64,000 nucleotides of DNA, taken from Candidatus Thiodictyon syntrophicum. GTDB taxonomy: Bacteria; Pseudomonadota; Gammaproteobacteria; Chromatiales; Chromatiaceae. The notes under the pieces were generated by a model that saw nothing but the letters and a program-made list of their open reading frames with translations, ran no database searches and had not been told where the DNA came from. Below are positions 18,325-28,808 of the stretch, one piece after another. The stretch spans positions 372,001 to 436,000 of the forward strand of contig NZ_CP020370.1 of NCBI RefSeq assembly GCF_002813775.1, in the 5' to 3' direction. A program made the translations under genes and the position numbers. The stretch's first letter is position 1; every line of letters begins with the position of its first letter.

Positions 18325-18759
18325 ATGTTGAAACGCCTTCACCCCGTCGCCGGCGTGCTCGCGCTGCTGACCATCCTGACCTTCTGGATGGCCACGATCC
18401 TCGCCGAAACGTTCGGCGCGACGGCGACCGTGGTCGCCGTCAAGACCGCCATCCCGTGGGGCTTTCTGCTCCTGATCCCGGCCCTCGCGGCGGCCGGCGG
18501 GTCTGGCTTCGCGCTCGGGCGTCAGCGCTCCGGGGCACTGATCGCGCGCAAGCGCCGACGCATGCCCTTCATTGCCGCAAACGGACTGCTGATCCTGATC
18601 CCAAGCGCGCTCTTTCTGTCCTTCAAGGCCCAGGCGGGCGAGTTCGACTGGCCCTTCTACGCCGTCCAGGCGCTCGAACTGATCGCCGGCGCCGTCAATA
18701 TCGCGCTGCTCGGTCTGAATCTGCGTGATGGTCTGCGGCTGCGCCCGCGCGCCACCTGA
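18325..18759 (+). CDS. Small integral membrane protein (144 aa)
   Basis: Four predicted membrane segments: GVLALLTILTFWMATILAE, IPWGFLLLIPALAAAGGSG, MPFIAANGLLILIPSALFL and FYAVQALELIAGAVNIALLG. A short basic loop (ARKRRR) lies between the second and third. I do not recognise a named family. It is divergent from a MarR regulator and probably under its control, as is common for small stress-related membrane proteins. Confidence 0.8.
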   Translation: MLKRLHPVAGVLALLTILTFWMATILAETFGATATVVAVKTAIPWGFLLLIPALAAAGGSGFALGRQRSGALIARKRRRMPFIAANGLLILIPSALFLSFKAQAGEFDWPFYAVQALELIAGAVNIALLGLNLRDGLRLRPRAT

Positions 18760-18777
18760 CAAGATCGCTGCCACTGC

Positions 18778-18867
18778 ACCGTTGTCGTTGTCGTAATCGT
18801 GGTCGGATTATTCGATTACGACAACGTACCCGGGATCTCCCTCACCACATCAGTTCTGATCGCACCC
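18778..18867. repeat. Dispersed GTCGTT/AACGAC inverted repeat, copy 2 (reverse orientation)
   Basis: Short hexamer arrays flank AATCGTGGTCGGATTATTCG, followed by the conserved head in reverse (CCCGGGATCTCCCTCACCAC, then ATCAGTTCTGATCGCACC). It lies just upstream of prmA and ends 75 bp before its start, so it may lie in the prmA leader. Confidence 0.85.
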
Positions 18868-18941
18868 AGCAGACCGCCGGCCGCTGGAGCGTACCGCGGC
18901 AGGGCGGTATCCTATCCGCCCCCGTCCCCGAGCGCTCCCCT

Positions 18942-19847
18942 ATGCCCTGGCTGCAACTCTCACTCACCGTCGACCAGGACCAGGCGCCGCTGCTGGAGGC
19001 GGCCCTGGAGAACGCCGGGGCCCTGGCGGTGACCCTGGGCGACGCGGGCGATGACCCGCAACTCGAACCCCCGCCAGGGGCCATGCCCCTGTGGGCCGCG
19101 GTGCGGCTGCGCGCCCTGTTCGCGGACGATGCGGACGGCGCGCGACAGGTGGAGACCCTGGCCGCGTCCCTGGCCGCCTTGAGCCTGACACCGCCGCTGA
19201 TCGAGCAGATCGCCGATCGCGCCTGGGAGCGGGTCTGGCTGGAGGACTTCCGCCCGACCCGCTTCGGCCGCCGACTCTGGGTCTGCCCGGTGGGCCAGCC
19301 GGCCGGGGACCCGGACGCCGTGGTGGTGGACCTGGACCCGGGGCTCGCCTTCGGCACCGGCCATCACCCGACCACGGCCCTGTGCCTGGAGTGGCTGGAC
19401 GGGGCCGACCTGCGGGGGCTGACGCTGCTCGACTACGGCTGCGGCTCCGGCATCCTGGCCATCGCCGCGCTCAAGCTCGGGGCCGCCGCGGTGATCGCGG
19501 TGGACCACGACCCCCAGGCGATCGAGGCGACTGCGGCCAACGCCGCCGCCAATGGGGTCGCGGACGGCCTGACGCTGTGCCTGCCGGATGAACTGGCGGG
19601 GGTCGCGGCGCGCCTGCCGGTGGACTGCGTCGTCGCCAATATCCTGGCGGGCCCCCTGGTGGACCTGGCGCCGCGGCTGCTCGCGGCCCTGGCCCCCGGG
19701 GGCCGGCTGGTCCTCTCCGGGGTCCTGGCCGAACAGGTACCGGGGGTGTGCGCGGCCTATGCGGGGCAGTTGGACCTGGCCCCGGTGCAGTTGCGCGAGG
19801 GCTGGGCACTCATTGCGGGTACCCGGCGCGCCGGGCCATGCCCTTGA
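18942..19847 (+). CDS. prmA: Ribosomal protein L11 methyltransferase
   Basis: Class I SAM methyltransferase that trimethylates ribosomal protein L11. The N-terminal L11-recognition domain (1-100) includes ERVWLEDFRPTRFG, and the linker holds DPGLAFGTGHHPTT. The SAM-binding motif I is LLDYGCGSGILAIAA, and motif IV is VVANILAGPLVDLAP. 301 aa, close to the family norm. A broken partial copy lies 1.6 kb upstream. The downstream neighbours dusB and fis are commonly linked to prmA in gammaproteobacteria. Confidence 0.95.
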   Translation: MPWLQLSLTVDQDQAPLLEAALENAGALAVTLGDAGDDPQLEPPPGAMPLWAAVRLRALFADDADGARQVETLAASLAALSLTPPLIEQIADRAWERVWLEDFRPTRFGRRLWVCPVGQPAGDPDAVVVDLDPGLAFGTGHHPTTALCLEWLDGADLRGLTLLDYGCGSGILAIAALKLGAAAVIAVDHDPQAIEATAANAAANGVADGLTLCLPDELAGVAARLPVDCVVANILAGPLVDLAPRLLAALAPGGRLVLSGVLAEQVPGVCAAYAGQLDLAPVQLREGWALIAGTRRAGPCP

Positions 19848-19913
19848 CCACCCGCCGCGGGCACCGGCCGGCCGCGCCGCCGCCCGGCTTCAGGGTGCGG
19901 CCCCAATGACCCT

Positions 19914-20071
19914 GGAAAGAGCAGTCGTCCACAGATGAACACAGATGAACACAGATTATTCATTGACTTACGCTTGGTCGGGGGCTCACCTTGCGGGTGA
20001 TTGCAACAATAGCGATAAGCGCATGACAATCGGAAGAAAATCTGTGTTCATCTGTGTTCATCTGTGGATTT
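19914..20071. repeat. Dispersed 155-bp inverted repeat (CACAGATGAACACAGAT family), copy 1
   Basis: The arms TCCACAGATGAACACAGATG... and ...CATCTGTGTTCATCTGTGGA flank a central region containing GGCTCACCTTGCG and AGCGATAAGCGCATGAC. A second copy with the same arms and core is at 62350-62505. It fills the prmA-dusB gap and ends only a few bases before the dusB start codon, so it forms the dusB leader. Confidence 0.9.
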
Positions 20072-20075
20072 TTGG

Positions 20076-21098
20076 ATGACCCCGGCACCCCCGGCGCCGC
20101 CGCGGCCCTTCGTGATCGGCCCCTACCGGTTCGCCAACAACCTGGTCCTGGCACCGATGGCGGGGGTCAGCGACCGCCCCTATCGCGCCCTGTGCCGACG
20201 TTTCGGCGCCGCGCTTGCGGTGTCTGAGATGGTCTCCTGCGACACCAGTCTGCGCGGCTCGGTGAAATCGGTCCGGCGCCTGGACTTCGCGGGGGAGGCG
20301 GGACCCGTCTCGGTGCAGATCCTGGGCACCGACCCGGGCGCGATGGCCGAGGCGGCGCGCGTCAACCTTGGCCACGGCGCCCAGATCATCGACATCAATA
20401 TGGGCTGCCCGGCCCGGAAGGTCTGCCGGGTCGCGGCGGGCTCGGCGCTGCTGCGCGACGAGTTGCTGGTGGGGCGCATCTTGAGCGCCGTGGTGCAGGC
20501 GGCCGCGCCCGCCCCGGTGACACTCAAGATCCGCACCGGCTGGTCCCCCGGGGAGCGCAACGCGCTGGCCGTCGCCCGTCTCGCCCGCGAGTGCGGGGTC
20601 AGTGCGCTCGCGGTCCACGGACGCACCCGCGCCTGCAACTATGCCACGCCGGCCGAACACGAAACGCTCCGCAACCTCCGCTCGCAGGTGGACATTGTGT
20701 TGATCGCCAACGGCGATATCGACTCCCCCCAGGCGGCCCGGCGCGTGCTGGACTCCACCGGTTGCGATGCTATCATGATCGGGCGCGCGGCCCAGGGACG
20801 CCCCTGGATCTTCCGCGACATCGCCGCGTATCTGGCCACCGGCGCCATCCCGACCGAGCCCCCGCGAGACTGGATCAGGGACCTGCTCCTGGAGCACCTG
20901 ACGGGGCTCTATGACTTCTACGGGACCTGGGCCGGGGTGCGGATCGCGCGCAAACACATTGCCTGGTACTGTCGCGGCCTCCCCGGGGCCGCGGTCTTCA
21001 GAGACTCCGTCAATCGGTCGGACAGCACGCTGGACCAGCGACGGAAGGTTATGGCCTTCTTCAACGAACACCCCGAGCGGGAGGATGAGGCGGCATGA
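20076..21098 (+). CDS. dusB: tRNA-dihydrouridine synthase B
   Basis: FMN enzyme reducing uridine in the tRNA D-loop. The barrel begins NLVLAPMAGVSDRPYR. The catalytic Cys lies in INMGCPARKVCRVAAGSAL, with LKIRTGW and LAVHGRTR further on and the FMN phosphate site in IMIGRAAQGRPWIF. The ATG at 20076 is chosen because an upstream in-frame GTG (20064) lies within the repeat. Its stop overlaps the fis start (ATGA), the classic dusB-fis operon. Confidence 0.94.
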   Translation: MTPAPPAPPRPFVIGPYRFANNLVLAPMAGVSDRPYRALCRRFGAALAVSEMVSCDTSLRGSVKSVRRLDFAGEAGPVSVQILGTDPGAMAEAARVNLGHGAQIIDINMGCPARKVCRVAAGSALLRDELLVGRILSAVVQAAAPAPVTLKIRTGWSPGERNALAVARLARECGVSALAVHGRTRACNYATPAEHETLRNLRSQVDIVLIANGDIDSPQAARRVLDSTGCDAIMIGRAAQGRPWIFRDIAAYLATGAIPTEPPRDWIRDLLLEHLTGLYDFYGTWAGVRIARKHIAWYCRGLPGAAVFRDSVNRSDSTLDQRRKVMAFFNEHPEREDEAA

Positions 21099-21427
21099 CG
21101 ACAGCGGTTACGGACGATACTCTGGCCCCGGAGCCGGTACACCCAGGGCCTGCGACAGTGCCCGGCGGCGATTTTCAGGTGGTCCAGGCGGATCGCGCCG
21201 ATCCGCTGAGCAAGTGCGTGCAGGACGCCCTGGCGACCTATCTGCACAATATGGACGGGCACCGGGTCGTCGACCTGCATCGGCTGGTCATCGAGGAGGT
21301 GGAGCGCCCACTGTTCGAGACGGTGGTGCGCCACGCCGGGGGTAACCTGACCCTGGCCGCGCGCATGCTGGGGCTCACCCGCAGCACCTTGCGCAAGCGC
21401 CTGACGCACTACTCCATCAACCGCTAG
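21095..21427 (+). CDS. fis: Nucleoid-associated protein Fis (110 aa)
   Basis: The C-terminal half is the conserved Fis DNA-binding domain: VERPLFETVVRHAGGNLTLA, then ARMLGLTRSTLRKRLTHYSI. The N-terminus is longer than in E. coli (98 aa) and rich in Pro. It is coupled to dusB by a 4-bp overlap. Fis bends DNA and modulates rRNA and growth-phase genes. A strong hairpin directly follows the stop. Confidence 0.93.
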   Translation: MTTAVTDDTLAPEPVHPGPATVPGGDFQVVQADRADPLSKCVQDALATYLHNMDGHRVVDLHRLVIEEVERPLFETVVRHAGGNLTLAARMLGLTRSTLRKRLTHYSINR

Positions 21428-21454
21428 TAAAATCGCCCGCTGGGCGATTTTACT
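21426..21454 (+). terminator. Stem-loop terminator after fis
   Basis: A perfect 13-bp stem (AGTAAAATCGCCC / GGGCGATTTTACT) with a 3-nt loop starts at the fis stop codon. The T run lies in the 3' arm rather than after it, and a second weak T-rich stretch follows (CCTTTTACTTGG). It likely ends the dusB-fis transcript before purH. Confidence 0.7.
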
Positions 21455-21504
21455 AGGTGTAAAACCTTTTACTTGGTCTCTGTGGCCAGGCGGGATTTCA
21501 GTCT

Positions 21505-23070
21505 ATGCAAGCGATACGACGGGCGTTGATCAGTGTTTCGGATAAGACCGGGGTGGTGGAGTTGGCGCGGGGGCTGGCGGCGCTGGGGGTCGAGATCCTC
21601 TCCACCGGGGGGACCGCGCGGCTGCTCGGTGAAGCGGGGATCGCGGTGACCGAGGTCTCGGACTACACGGGCTTTCCGGAGATGATGGGGGGGCGGGTCA
21701 AGACGCTGCACCCGATGATCCACGGGGGTATCCTGGGGCGCCGCGGGACCGATGAGGCGGTGATGGCCGAACATGGGATCGCGCCCATCGACCTGGTGGT
21801 GGTGAACCTCTACCCCTTCGAGGAAACGGTCGCCCAACCCGGCTGCGATCTTGCCACGGCGATCGAGAATATCGACATCGGCGGCCCCACCCTGCTGCGT
21901 GCTGCGGCCAAGAATCACGCGGGCGTCACGGTGCTGGTGGATGTGGCGGACTATCCGCGGGTGCTGGCGCAGTTGACGGAAACCGGCGGCGTCGATGACG
22001 CCACCCGCTTCGACCTGGCGGTCAAGGCCTTCGAGCATACCGCCGCCTATGACGGGGCCATCGCCAATTACCTGGGGGCGGTGATCGAGCACCCGCAGGG
22101 CAAGGCCGAGGGCTTTGGGCGCACCTTCAATCTCCAGTTCCACAAGCGCCAGGGGATGCGCTACGGCGAGAACCCCCATCAGCAGGCGGCCTTCTACGTC
22201 GGCCGCAATCCGACCGAGGCCTCCGTCGCCACGGCCCGCCAACTGCAGGGCAAGGAGCTTAGCTATAACAATATCGCCGACACGGACGCGGCCATCGAGT
22301 GCGTCAAGCAATTCGACGAGGGCATTGCCTGCGTCATCGTCAAACACGCCAACCCCTGCGGGGTGGCCATCGGCACCAGCCTGCTCGATGCCTATGAGCG
22401 TGCCTTCAGCACCGACCCCGAGTCCGCCTTCGGCGGCATCATCGCCTTCAATCGGGAACTCGATGGTGAGACGGCGCGGGTCATCTGCGAGCGCCAGTTC
22501 GTGGAGGTGATCGTGGCCCCGCGGGTCTCGGCGGCGGCCTCGGCGGCGGTGGCGGCGAAGAAGAACGTGCGCCTGCTCGAATGCGGCGAATGGTCCGCCG
22601 CGGCGGGCGCGCGGCTGGACTTCAAGCGGGTCAACGGCGGGCTCCTGGTGCAGGACGCGGATCTCACGCTGATCGACTCATTGCGCACCGTGACCCGGCG
22701 CGAGCCGACGGCGCAGGAGTTGGCGGACCTGCTGTTCACCTGGCGCGTGGCCAAGTCAGTGAAGTCCAACGCTATCGTCTATGGCCGCGACGGCATGACC
22801 ATCGGCGTGGGGGCTGGGCAGATGAGCCGGGTCAACTCGGCGCGCATCGCCGCCATCAAGGCGGAGCTCGCGGGGTTGACGGTAAAGGGGTCGGTCATGG
22901 CCTCGGACGCCTTCTTCCCCTTCCGCGACGGCATCGACTCCGCCGCCGCGGCGGGCATCACCGCCGTCATCGAGCCCGGCGGCTCCATGCGCGACGAGGA
23001 GGTCATCGCCGCCGCGGACGAGCACGGCATGGCCATGATCTTTACCGGGATGCGGCACTTCCGTCATTGA
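21505..23070 (+). CDS. purH: Bifunctional AICAR formyltransferase / IMP cyclohydrolase
   Basis: Catalyses the last two steps of purine synthesis. The N-terminal cyclohydrolase domain (1-200) has [18 protein letters not shown] and STGGTARLL. The C-terminal transformylase domain has the KHANPCG motif and [13 protein letters not shown]. 521 aa, full length. The stop overlaps the TTG start of lpxA. Confidence 0.96.
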   Translation: MQAIRRALISVSDKTGVVELARGLAALGVEILSTGGTARLLGEAGIAVTEVSDYTGFPEMMGGRVKTLHPMIHGGILGRRGTDEAVMAEHGIAPIDLVVVNLYPFEETVAQPGCDLATAIENIDIGGPTLLRAAAKNHAGVTVLVDVADYPRVLAQLTETGGVDDATRFDLAVKAFEHTAAYDGAIANYLGAVIEHPQGKAEGFGRTFNLQFHKRQGMRYGENPHQQAAFYVGRNPTEASVATARQLQGKELSYNNIADTDAAIECVKQFDEGIACVIVKHANPCGVAIGTSLLDAYERAFSTDPESAFGGIIAFNRELDGETARVICERQFVEVIVAPRVSAAASAAVAAKKNVRLLECGEWSAAAGARLDFKRVNGGLLVQDADLTLIDSLRTVTRREPTAQELADLLFTWRVAKSVKSNAIVYGRDGMTIGVGAGQMSRVNSARIAAIKAELAGLTVKGSVMASDAFFPFRDGIDSAAAAGITAVIEPGGSMRDEEVIAAADEHGMAMIFTGMRHFRH

Positions 23071-23876
23071 GCGTACATCCGGCCGCGATCATCGAGGACG
23101 GCGCGCTGGTCCATGAAACGGTCAGCGTCGGCCCTTGGTCGATCATCGAGGCGGGGGCCGAGATCGGGGAGGGGTGCCGGATCGAGAGTTGCGTGCGTAT
23201 CTTTGCGCCGACCCGCCTGGGCGCCTTCAATCGCGTCTGCCACGGGGCCACCCTGGGCGCCGAGGCCCAGGATTTGAGCTTCGACCCGGCACGGGCGCGC
23301 CCCCTGGTCATCGGGGACCACAATCACTTCAAGGAGGGGGTCAATATCAGTTGCGGGATCAAGTCCGCGGAGGGCACCCGCATCGGCAGCCACAATTACT
23401 GGATGGCCTATACACACGTCGGGCACGACTGCGTGGTGGGGGACCACAACATCTTCGCCAACACTGCCGGTCTGGCTGGCCATGTGGAGGTGCAGGACCA
23501 CTGCTTTATCTCTGGAGCGGTGGCGGTGCATCAATTCTGCCGGATCGGCTCCTATGCCATGGTGGGAGGGCTGACCGGCGTCGCCCAGGACGTGCCGCCC
23601 TTCGCGCTGGCGGACGGGCACCGGGCGCGCCTCGTCGGCCTCAACGTCGTGGGCCTGCGCCGCGGCGGCTTCACCCAGGAGGCCCGCAACCGCATCAAGG
23701 CCGTCTACCGGCTGGTCTTCCGCTCGGGGCTGCGCCAGGCCGAGGCCCTGCTCCAGGCCGCGACCGAGCACCCGGGCCCGGAAACCGACCAACTCGTCCA
23801 ATTCATCCAGTCGAGCCGGCGGGGCCTCATCTCATTCGCGGCACGTCCGGCGGCGGGCACGAGGGGAACCGAATAA
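23067..23876 (+). CDS. lpxA: LpxA-type UDP-GlcNAc O-acyltransferase
   Basis: Left-handed beta-helix acyltransferase (269 aa) of the lipid A pathway. Hexapeptide repeats run through the first 180 residues. The catalytic His region is [14 protein letters not shown], and [24 protein letters not shown]-like [15 protein letters not shown] and [21 protein letters not shown] are LpxA signatures. It starts at a TTG overlapping the purH stop (TTGA). lpxA usually sits with lpxD and fabZ, so this copy in a purine cluster may be a paralogue or LpxA-like relative with another substrate. Confidence 0.85.
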   Translation: MSVHPAAIIEDGALVHETVSVGPWSIIEAGAEIGEGCRIESCVRIFAPTRLGAFNRVCHGATLGAEAQDLSFDPARARPLVIGDHNHFKEGVNISCGIKSAEGTRIGSHNYWMAYTHVGHDCVVGDHNIFANTAGLAGHVEVQDHCFISGAVAVHQFCRIGSYAMVGGLTGVAQDVPPFALADGHRARLVGLNVVGLRRGGFTQEARNRIKAVYRLVFRSGLRQAEALLQAATEHPGPETDQLVQFIQSSRRGLISFAARPAAGTRGTE

Positions 23877-23900
23877 TCTCTCACAAAGACAGAGATCGTT

Positions 23901-25184
<1,284 letters not shown>

Positions 25185-25207
25185 GTCAATCCTTAACCCG
25201 AAAAAAT

Positions 25208-25359
25208 GCAGTTTAGCCGCAAATGAACGCCAATTGACGCAAATAATCAGAGACTTGGCCTTTGCTGCATGTTCACCGTCCGGGTGACGCCCGCGACGAT
25301 GCTAACCGATAGATTTATTTGCGCTTATTTGCGTTCATTTGCGGCCAAATACTCTTTTT
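25208..25359. repeat. Dispersed inverted repeat (GCAAATGAACGCAAAT family), copy 1
   Basis: The arms GCAGTTTAGCCGCAAATGAAC and GTTCATTTGCGGCCAAATAC flank a loop with inner arms (TTGACGCAAATAA / TTATTTGCG). Other copies are at 58210-58360 and 59536-59686 (reverse). It lies between purD and pyrD. Confidence 0.9.
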
Positions 25360-25442
25360 GGGGTTAACCGTCGCGTGCGCGACGCCGATCTACCGGGACT
25401 TGCGCCCACGCCGGTGCAGCGGGAACACGAACAGATATCCAA

Positions 25443-26489
25443 TTGAAAAACGAAGAACCTCCCGACCTTTGGCGCCTGCTCCGACCGCTCATCTTCCGCC
25501 TCGACCCGGAGTTGGCTCACCGGCTCACGCTCGCGCTGCTCGGGCGCTGGTCCAGGGTCTTCGACGGGCGCCTGCCGGACCGGGACCCGGCGCGACGGCC
25601 CGACCTGGCCCCGCGTCTGATGGGGCTCGAGTTCCCGAATCCCATCGGGCTCGCGGCCGGCCTCGATAAGGAGGCGCAGGCGGTCCCGGCCTGGCAGCGG
25701 CTGGGCTTCGGCTTCATCGAGGTCGGCACCGTCACCGCCCGGCCCCAGCCCGGCAACCCGCGGCCACGGCTCTTTCGCCTGCCCGCGGACCAGGCCATCG
25801 TCAATCGCATGGGGTTCAACAACGCGGGCGCCGCGGCCATGCAGGTGCAGTTGGAACGGCTGCGCGCGCGCGGCCTGCCGCGAGTACCCTTGGGTGTGAA
25901 CCTGGGCAAGTCCAAGGTGACCCCGGCCGAACAGGCGGCGGCGGACTATCGCGAGAGTTTCGAGCGCCTGGGCGCACTGGCGGACTATGTGGTGGTCAAT
26001 CTCTCCAGCCCGAACACCGAGGGGCTGCGGGCACTCCAGACGGTGACCGAGGTGCGGCGCATCGTCGCCGCCATCCAGGGCCCCAATCAGCGCCTCGCGA
26101 ACCCCCGGCCCCTGCTGCTGAAGCTGGCACCGGATCTGACCGACGGCGACGCCATCGACTGTGCCCGGGCCGCCCTGGACGCGGGCTGCGCCGGGCTCGT
26201 CCTGACCAATACCAGCATTGACTTTGCGGGGCTGACCAGTCCCACCGCCAGCTTGAGCGGTGGGCTCTCCGGCCGACCCCTGTTTGCGCGCAGCACCCAG
26301 TTGCTCCAGACGGTGCGGACCGCGCTCGGGGCGGGGCCGGTGCTGATCGGTGTCGGCGGCATCATGGACGCGGCGGACGCGCGGGCCAAGCTCGCCGCCG
26401 GGGCCGACCTGGTGCAGGTCTATACCGGGCTCATCTACGGGGGGCCCAGATGGGTGCGCTCCCTGTTGCGGGGGCTGCCCCGAGGCTGA
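25443..26489 (+). CDS. pyrD: Dihydroorotate dehydrogenase (quinone), class 2
   Basis: FMN enzyme oxidising dihydroorotate with quinone at the inner membrane. The N-terminal membrane-associating helix is LLRPLIFRLDPELAHRLTL. NPIGLAAGLDKEAQAV and VGTVTARPQPGNPRPRLFRL are family signatures, and the catalytic Ser region is VVNLSSPNTEGLR. The phosphate site is IGVGGIMDAADARAKL. The only reasonable start is TTG 25443. 348 aa. Confidence 0.94.
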   Translation: MKNEEPPDLWRLLRPLIFRLDPELAHRLTLALLGRWSRVFDGRLPDRDPARRPDLAPRLMGLEFPNPIGLAAGLDKEAQAVPAWQRLGFGFIEVGTVTARPQPGNPRPRLFRLPADQAIVNRMGFNNAGAAAMQVQLERLRARGLPRVPLGVNLGKSKVTPAEQAAADYRESFERLGALADYVVVNLSSPNTEGLRALQTVTEVRRIVAAIQGPNQRLANPRPLLLKLAPDLTDGDAIDCARAALDAGCAGLVLTNTSIDFAGLTSPTASLSGGLSGRPLFARSTQLLQTVRTALGAGPVLIGVGGIMDAADARAKLAAGADLVQVYTGLIYGGPRWVRSLLRGLPRG

Positions 26490-26824
26490 CGGGCCCGCCG
26501 GGATTGCGCGCCGCGGCTCGCGGCTTCAGCCGTAAGCGGGCGCTGTCTCGGCGGGCCGCCGCCCCCAACGCAATGGCCAGCGGTTCTTGAGGCCGTCCCG
26601 CTTACGCGTGACACCGCGCAGCAGACCGGGCGGGTATTCGCCGCGACCTCCCCGTAGCCCGGATGGAGCGCAACGGAATCCGGGAGCGGCCGCACGCATA
26701 AAGCGGTGAGGGGCGCGCCGATGCCGCTATACAACAGCCGCACGGCACCAACAGTTTGCTGGGACCCTTTCAGGCGCCTCCGTGTTACGCTTGAAAGAAC
26801 CTGGTTTTCGACGAGCACACCGCA
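26490..26824. other. Intergenic region after pyrD, no supported gene
   Basis: GC-rich sequence with weak dyads. A short motif common in proteobacterial intergenic DNA (GTAGCCCGGATGGAGCGCAA, about 26656-26675) is present. No frame shows credible protein features before 26825. Confidence 0.5.
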
Positions 26825-27590
26825 ATGCCGCTGGACCGCCACGGGTTCTTGCAGTTCAAGTCACTCCTGCTGGGCCTGGATTGCTGGAACGATCCAAGCC
26901 AGCGCCGGGCCTTTCTGCTGGACGCCTTTTGGGGCGAGGAATGGCTCAATCGGCTGCACCGGCAGAGTGCGGGCGAAGAGGCCGCCGTGGAACTGGTCGT
27001 ACTCCTTCCCCGCCTATCCGGTGACCTATGCCCAGTACCGGGCCTTTCTCGACGCCGCAGACGGCTATCAGGATGCCCGCTGGTGGGTAGGACTCACGCA
27101 AGCGTCGGAACCCGGGCGACAACAACGGCCCTACGCGAGCTACCCGGCGGATCACGTCTCCTGGCATGACGCGACGGCCTTCTGCCGCTGGCTGAGCGCG
27201 CGGCTGGGTCATGAGGTGCGGCTGCCCGACGAGTGGGAGTGGCAGTGGGCGGCCAAGAGCGCCCGGCACTGGGGGTCCGAGTGGCGGGACGGGGTCGCAA
27301 ACACCTATGAGGCCGGGATTGGGCGTACCACCGCGGTAGGGGTCTATCCAGGCGGACGCAGCCGGCAGGGTGTTTACGACCTCTGCGGAAACGTTCGTGA
27401 GTGGTGCAGGAACCAATATTCACAACGCCAGGACAGGAGACCGGCGAAAACCGGGTCGCGGGTGGTGCGCGGCGGCTCTTGGAGCGGCACCCGGCACGAG
27501 GCGCGCGCGGGCGACCGCAGCGGCGTCGGTCCGCACGGCCGCTACGACGACCTTGGTTTGCGTGTCCTGTGCGTCCCCCCCATTCACTGA
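26825..27590 (+). pseudogene. Broken effector-like gene: N-terminal helical domain joined out of frame to an FGE-sulfatase (C-type-lectin-fold) domain
   Basis: Positions 26825 to about 27003 encode MPLDRHGFLQFKSLLLGLDC and on to an acidic helical stretch, resembling effector-associated domains. Near 27003 the frame changes and a formylglycine-generating-enzyme-like domain begins: YPVTYAQYRAFLDAADGY, HVSWHDATAFCRWLSARLG, LPDEWEWQWA, GVYDLCGNVREWCRNQY. It ends at RVVRGGSWSGTRHEARAG and on to GLRVLC. The enzyme domain lacks its N-terminal part, so the central region appears deleted. The final segment has NNC-type codons at surface positions, like retroelement-diversified targets. Confidence 0.7.
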
Positions 27591-27741
27591 CCACTGAATC
27601 ACTGACCACTGGCCACTGATCCTCTGTTCACTCTTCCCCGCGCGCCGCGCGGTTTTCCCCGGCCTCAACCAGGTCGTAGGGCCGGAATCCGCGGCTGTAC
27701 CCCTCGCTGCGGGGTTCACTCGTGCTCAAGTGGGGCAGGGA

Positions 27742-27926
27742 CCGGAGGTCGAGGCTTCAGCCGGTCCCCGCCGCGTGCCCTCGCTTCCTTTCGGTCGGCT
27801 CAGGGTGCGCCACCGGCTGAAGCCTCGACCTCCGGTTGCTGCTGCCGCGTAGTGACTGCAACGGCGCCTGGAGTCCAAGGCTTCAGCCTTGGGCGCCGCG
27901 CCAAGGCTGAAGCCTTGGACTCCAGG
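27742..27926. repeat. Two adjacent inverted repeats with GGCTTCAGCC cores
   Basis: The first (27742-27836) has arms CCGGAGGTCGAGGCTTCAGC and GCTGAAGCCTCGACCTCCGG. The second (27868-27926) has arms CTGGAGTCCAAGGCTTCAGC and GCTGAAGCCTTGGACTCCAG. The second recurs at 61612-61671 and, shortened, at 54217-54249. The 348-bp gap between the FGE fragment and the hydrolase holds only these and short CACTGA repeats near 27590-27620. Confidence 0.85.
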
Positions 27927-27938
27927 ACGCTCGCCCCC

Positions 27939-28808
27939 TCAGGTCAGCGCCTCATAGATCGCCAGGGCGACCTTCGGATCATCCAGATAGCCGACGATGC
28001 CATGGCGGTTGTCGGTATGGTTCTTGACCTTGCCATAGTTGGTCACCGCCGGGGTGACCGGGAAGTTCTTCTTGTCCAGGGGGTAGAGGGCCACCACGTC
28101 CCGGTCGTCGTAGGCGTTGTACCAGGCTCTGGCGGGTGTGGGGAACTTGAGCGGCTTGAATTGATCGCGGATCGGGCGCAAGCCGAGCGGGCAGCCGACG
28201 GTGAGGTAGAGCGGCACCTTGAGCGCTCGCGGGTCCTCGCGCAGCACGCTGTAACCGACCACCGATCCCAGCGAGTGGCCGACCACGACCATCGGTTCGG
28301 TGTCGGTCAGGTCCGCGGCGACGATCTTGTCGATCTCGCTCTTGACGTTGGCGCGGCTCGTGTAGAGATAGACGTCGCGCGTGAAGGCTTCCAGGACCTT
28401 GTCGCTGATTCCCGGGGTGTGGGTGTCGAGCGCGCGGAAGATCGCCTGCACCCATTCCCAGTTCTGTGGTCCCTTCGGCTTGGGGTTGGCGCCGTACTCG
28501 GCATTGATCTGCTGGTCGGTGATACCGGCGCCTTGGCGCAGGGCCTCGGCCATCGCCGCCTCGAAGGCCAGGAAGTCGGCGTCCGCCGCACCCCCGCGGG
28601 TATTGAGGTCGTCCGTGAGGGGCACCGCGGATGCCTTGGTGAGTGCATCGAGCCGATCGCCGTAGAATGGCAGCCGGACCTCGACGGCGGCGGGCAGGGA
28701 CAGGCCGTTCTGCGCGAGCCCTTTATTCAGTGCCCCCAGCCATTCGTGCTTGAGTGCCAAAGGGTCCTTGCCCTGCTGGCTACGCCCATGAATGAAGACG
28801 AGTCTCAT
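27939..28808 (-). CDS. Alpha/beta hydrolase (289 aa), partner of a caspase-like gene
   Basis: MRLVFIHGRSQQGKDP opens with an oxyanion-type strand. The nucleophile elbow is VVVGHSLGSVVGYSVL (Ser at about 179), an acidic candidate lies in NAYDDRDVVALYP (about 235-237), and the His is in NHTDNRHGIVGYLDD (about 269). It therefore has a plausible Ser-Asp-His triad. No signal peptide. The start overlaps the stop of the upstream caspase gene (ATGA), so translation is coupled. Substrate unknown; esterase, lipase or peptidase are possible. Confidence 0.85.
   Translation of the reverse strand: MRLVFIHGRSQQGKDPLALKHEWLGALNKGLAQNGLSLPAAVEVRLPFYGDRLDALTKASAVPLTDDLNTRGGAADADFLAFEAAMAEALRQGAGITDQQINAEYGANPKPKGPQNWEWVQAIFRALDTHTPGISDKVLEAFTRDVYLYTSRANVKSEIDKIVAADLTDTEPMVVVGHSLGSVVGYSVLREDPRALKVPLYLTVGCPLGLRPIRDQFKPLKFPTPARAWYNAYDDRDVVALYPLDKKNFPVTPAVTNYGKVKNHTDNRHGIVGYLDDPKVALAIYEALT

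Noticed and set aside
27466-27575. A template repeat for the putative retroelement target within this window
   Set aside because: No second, A-rich version of the segment and no reverse transcriptase gene were seen in the 64 kb.
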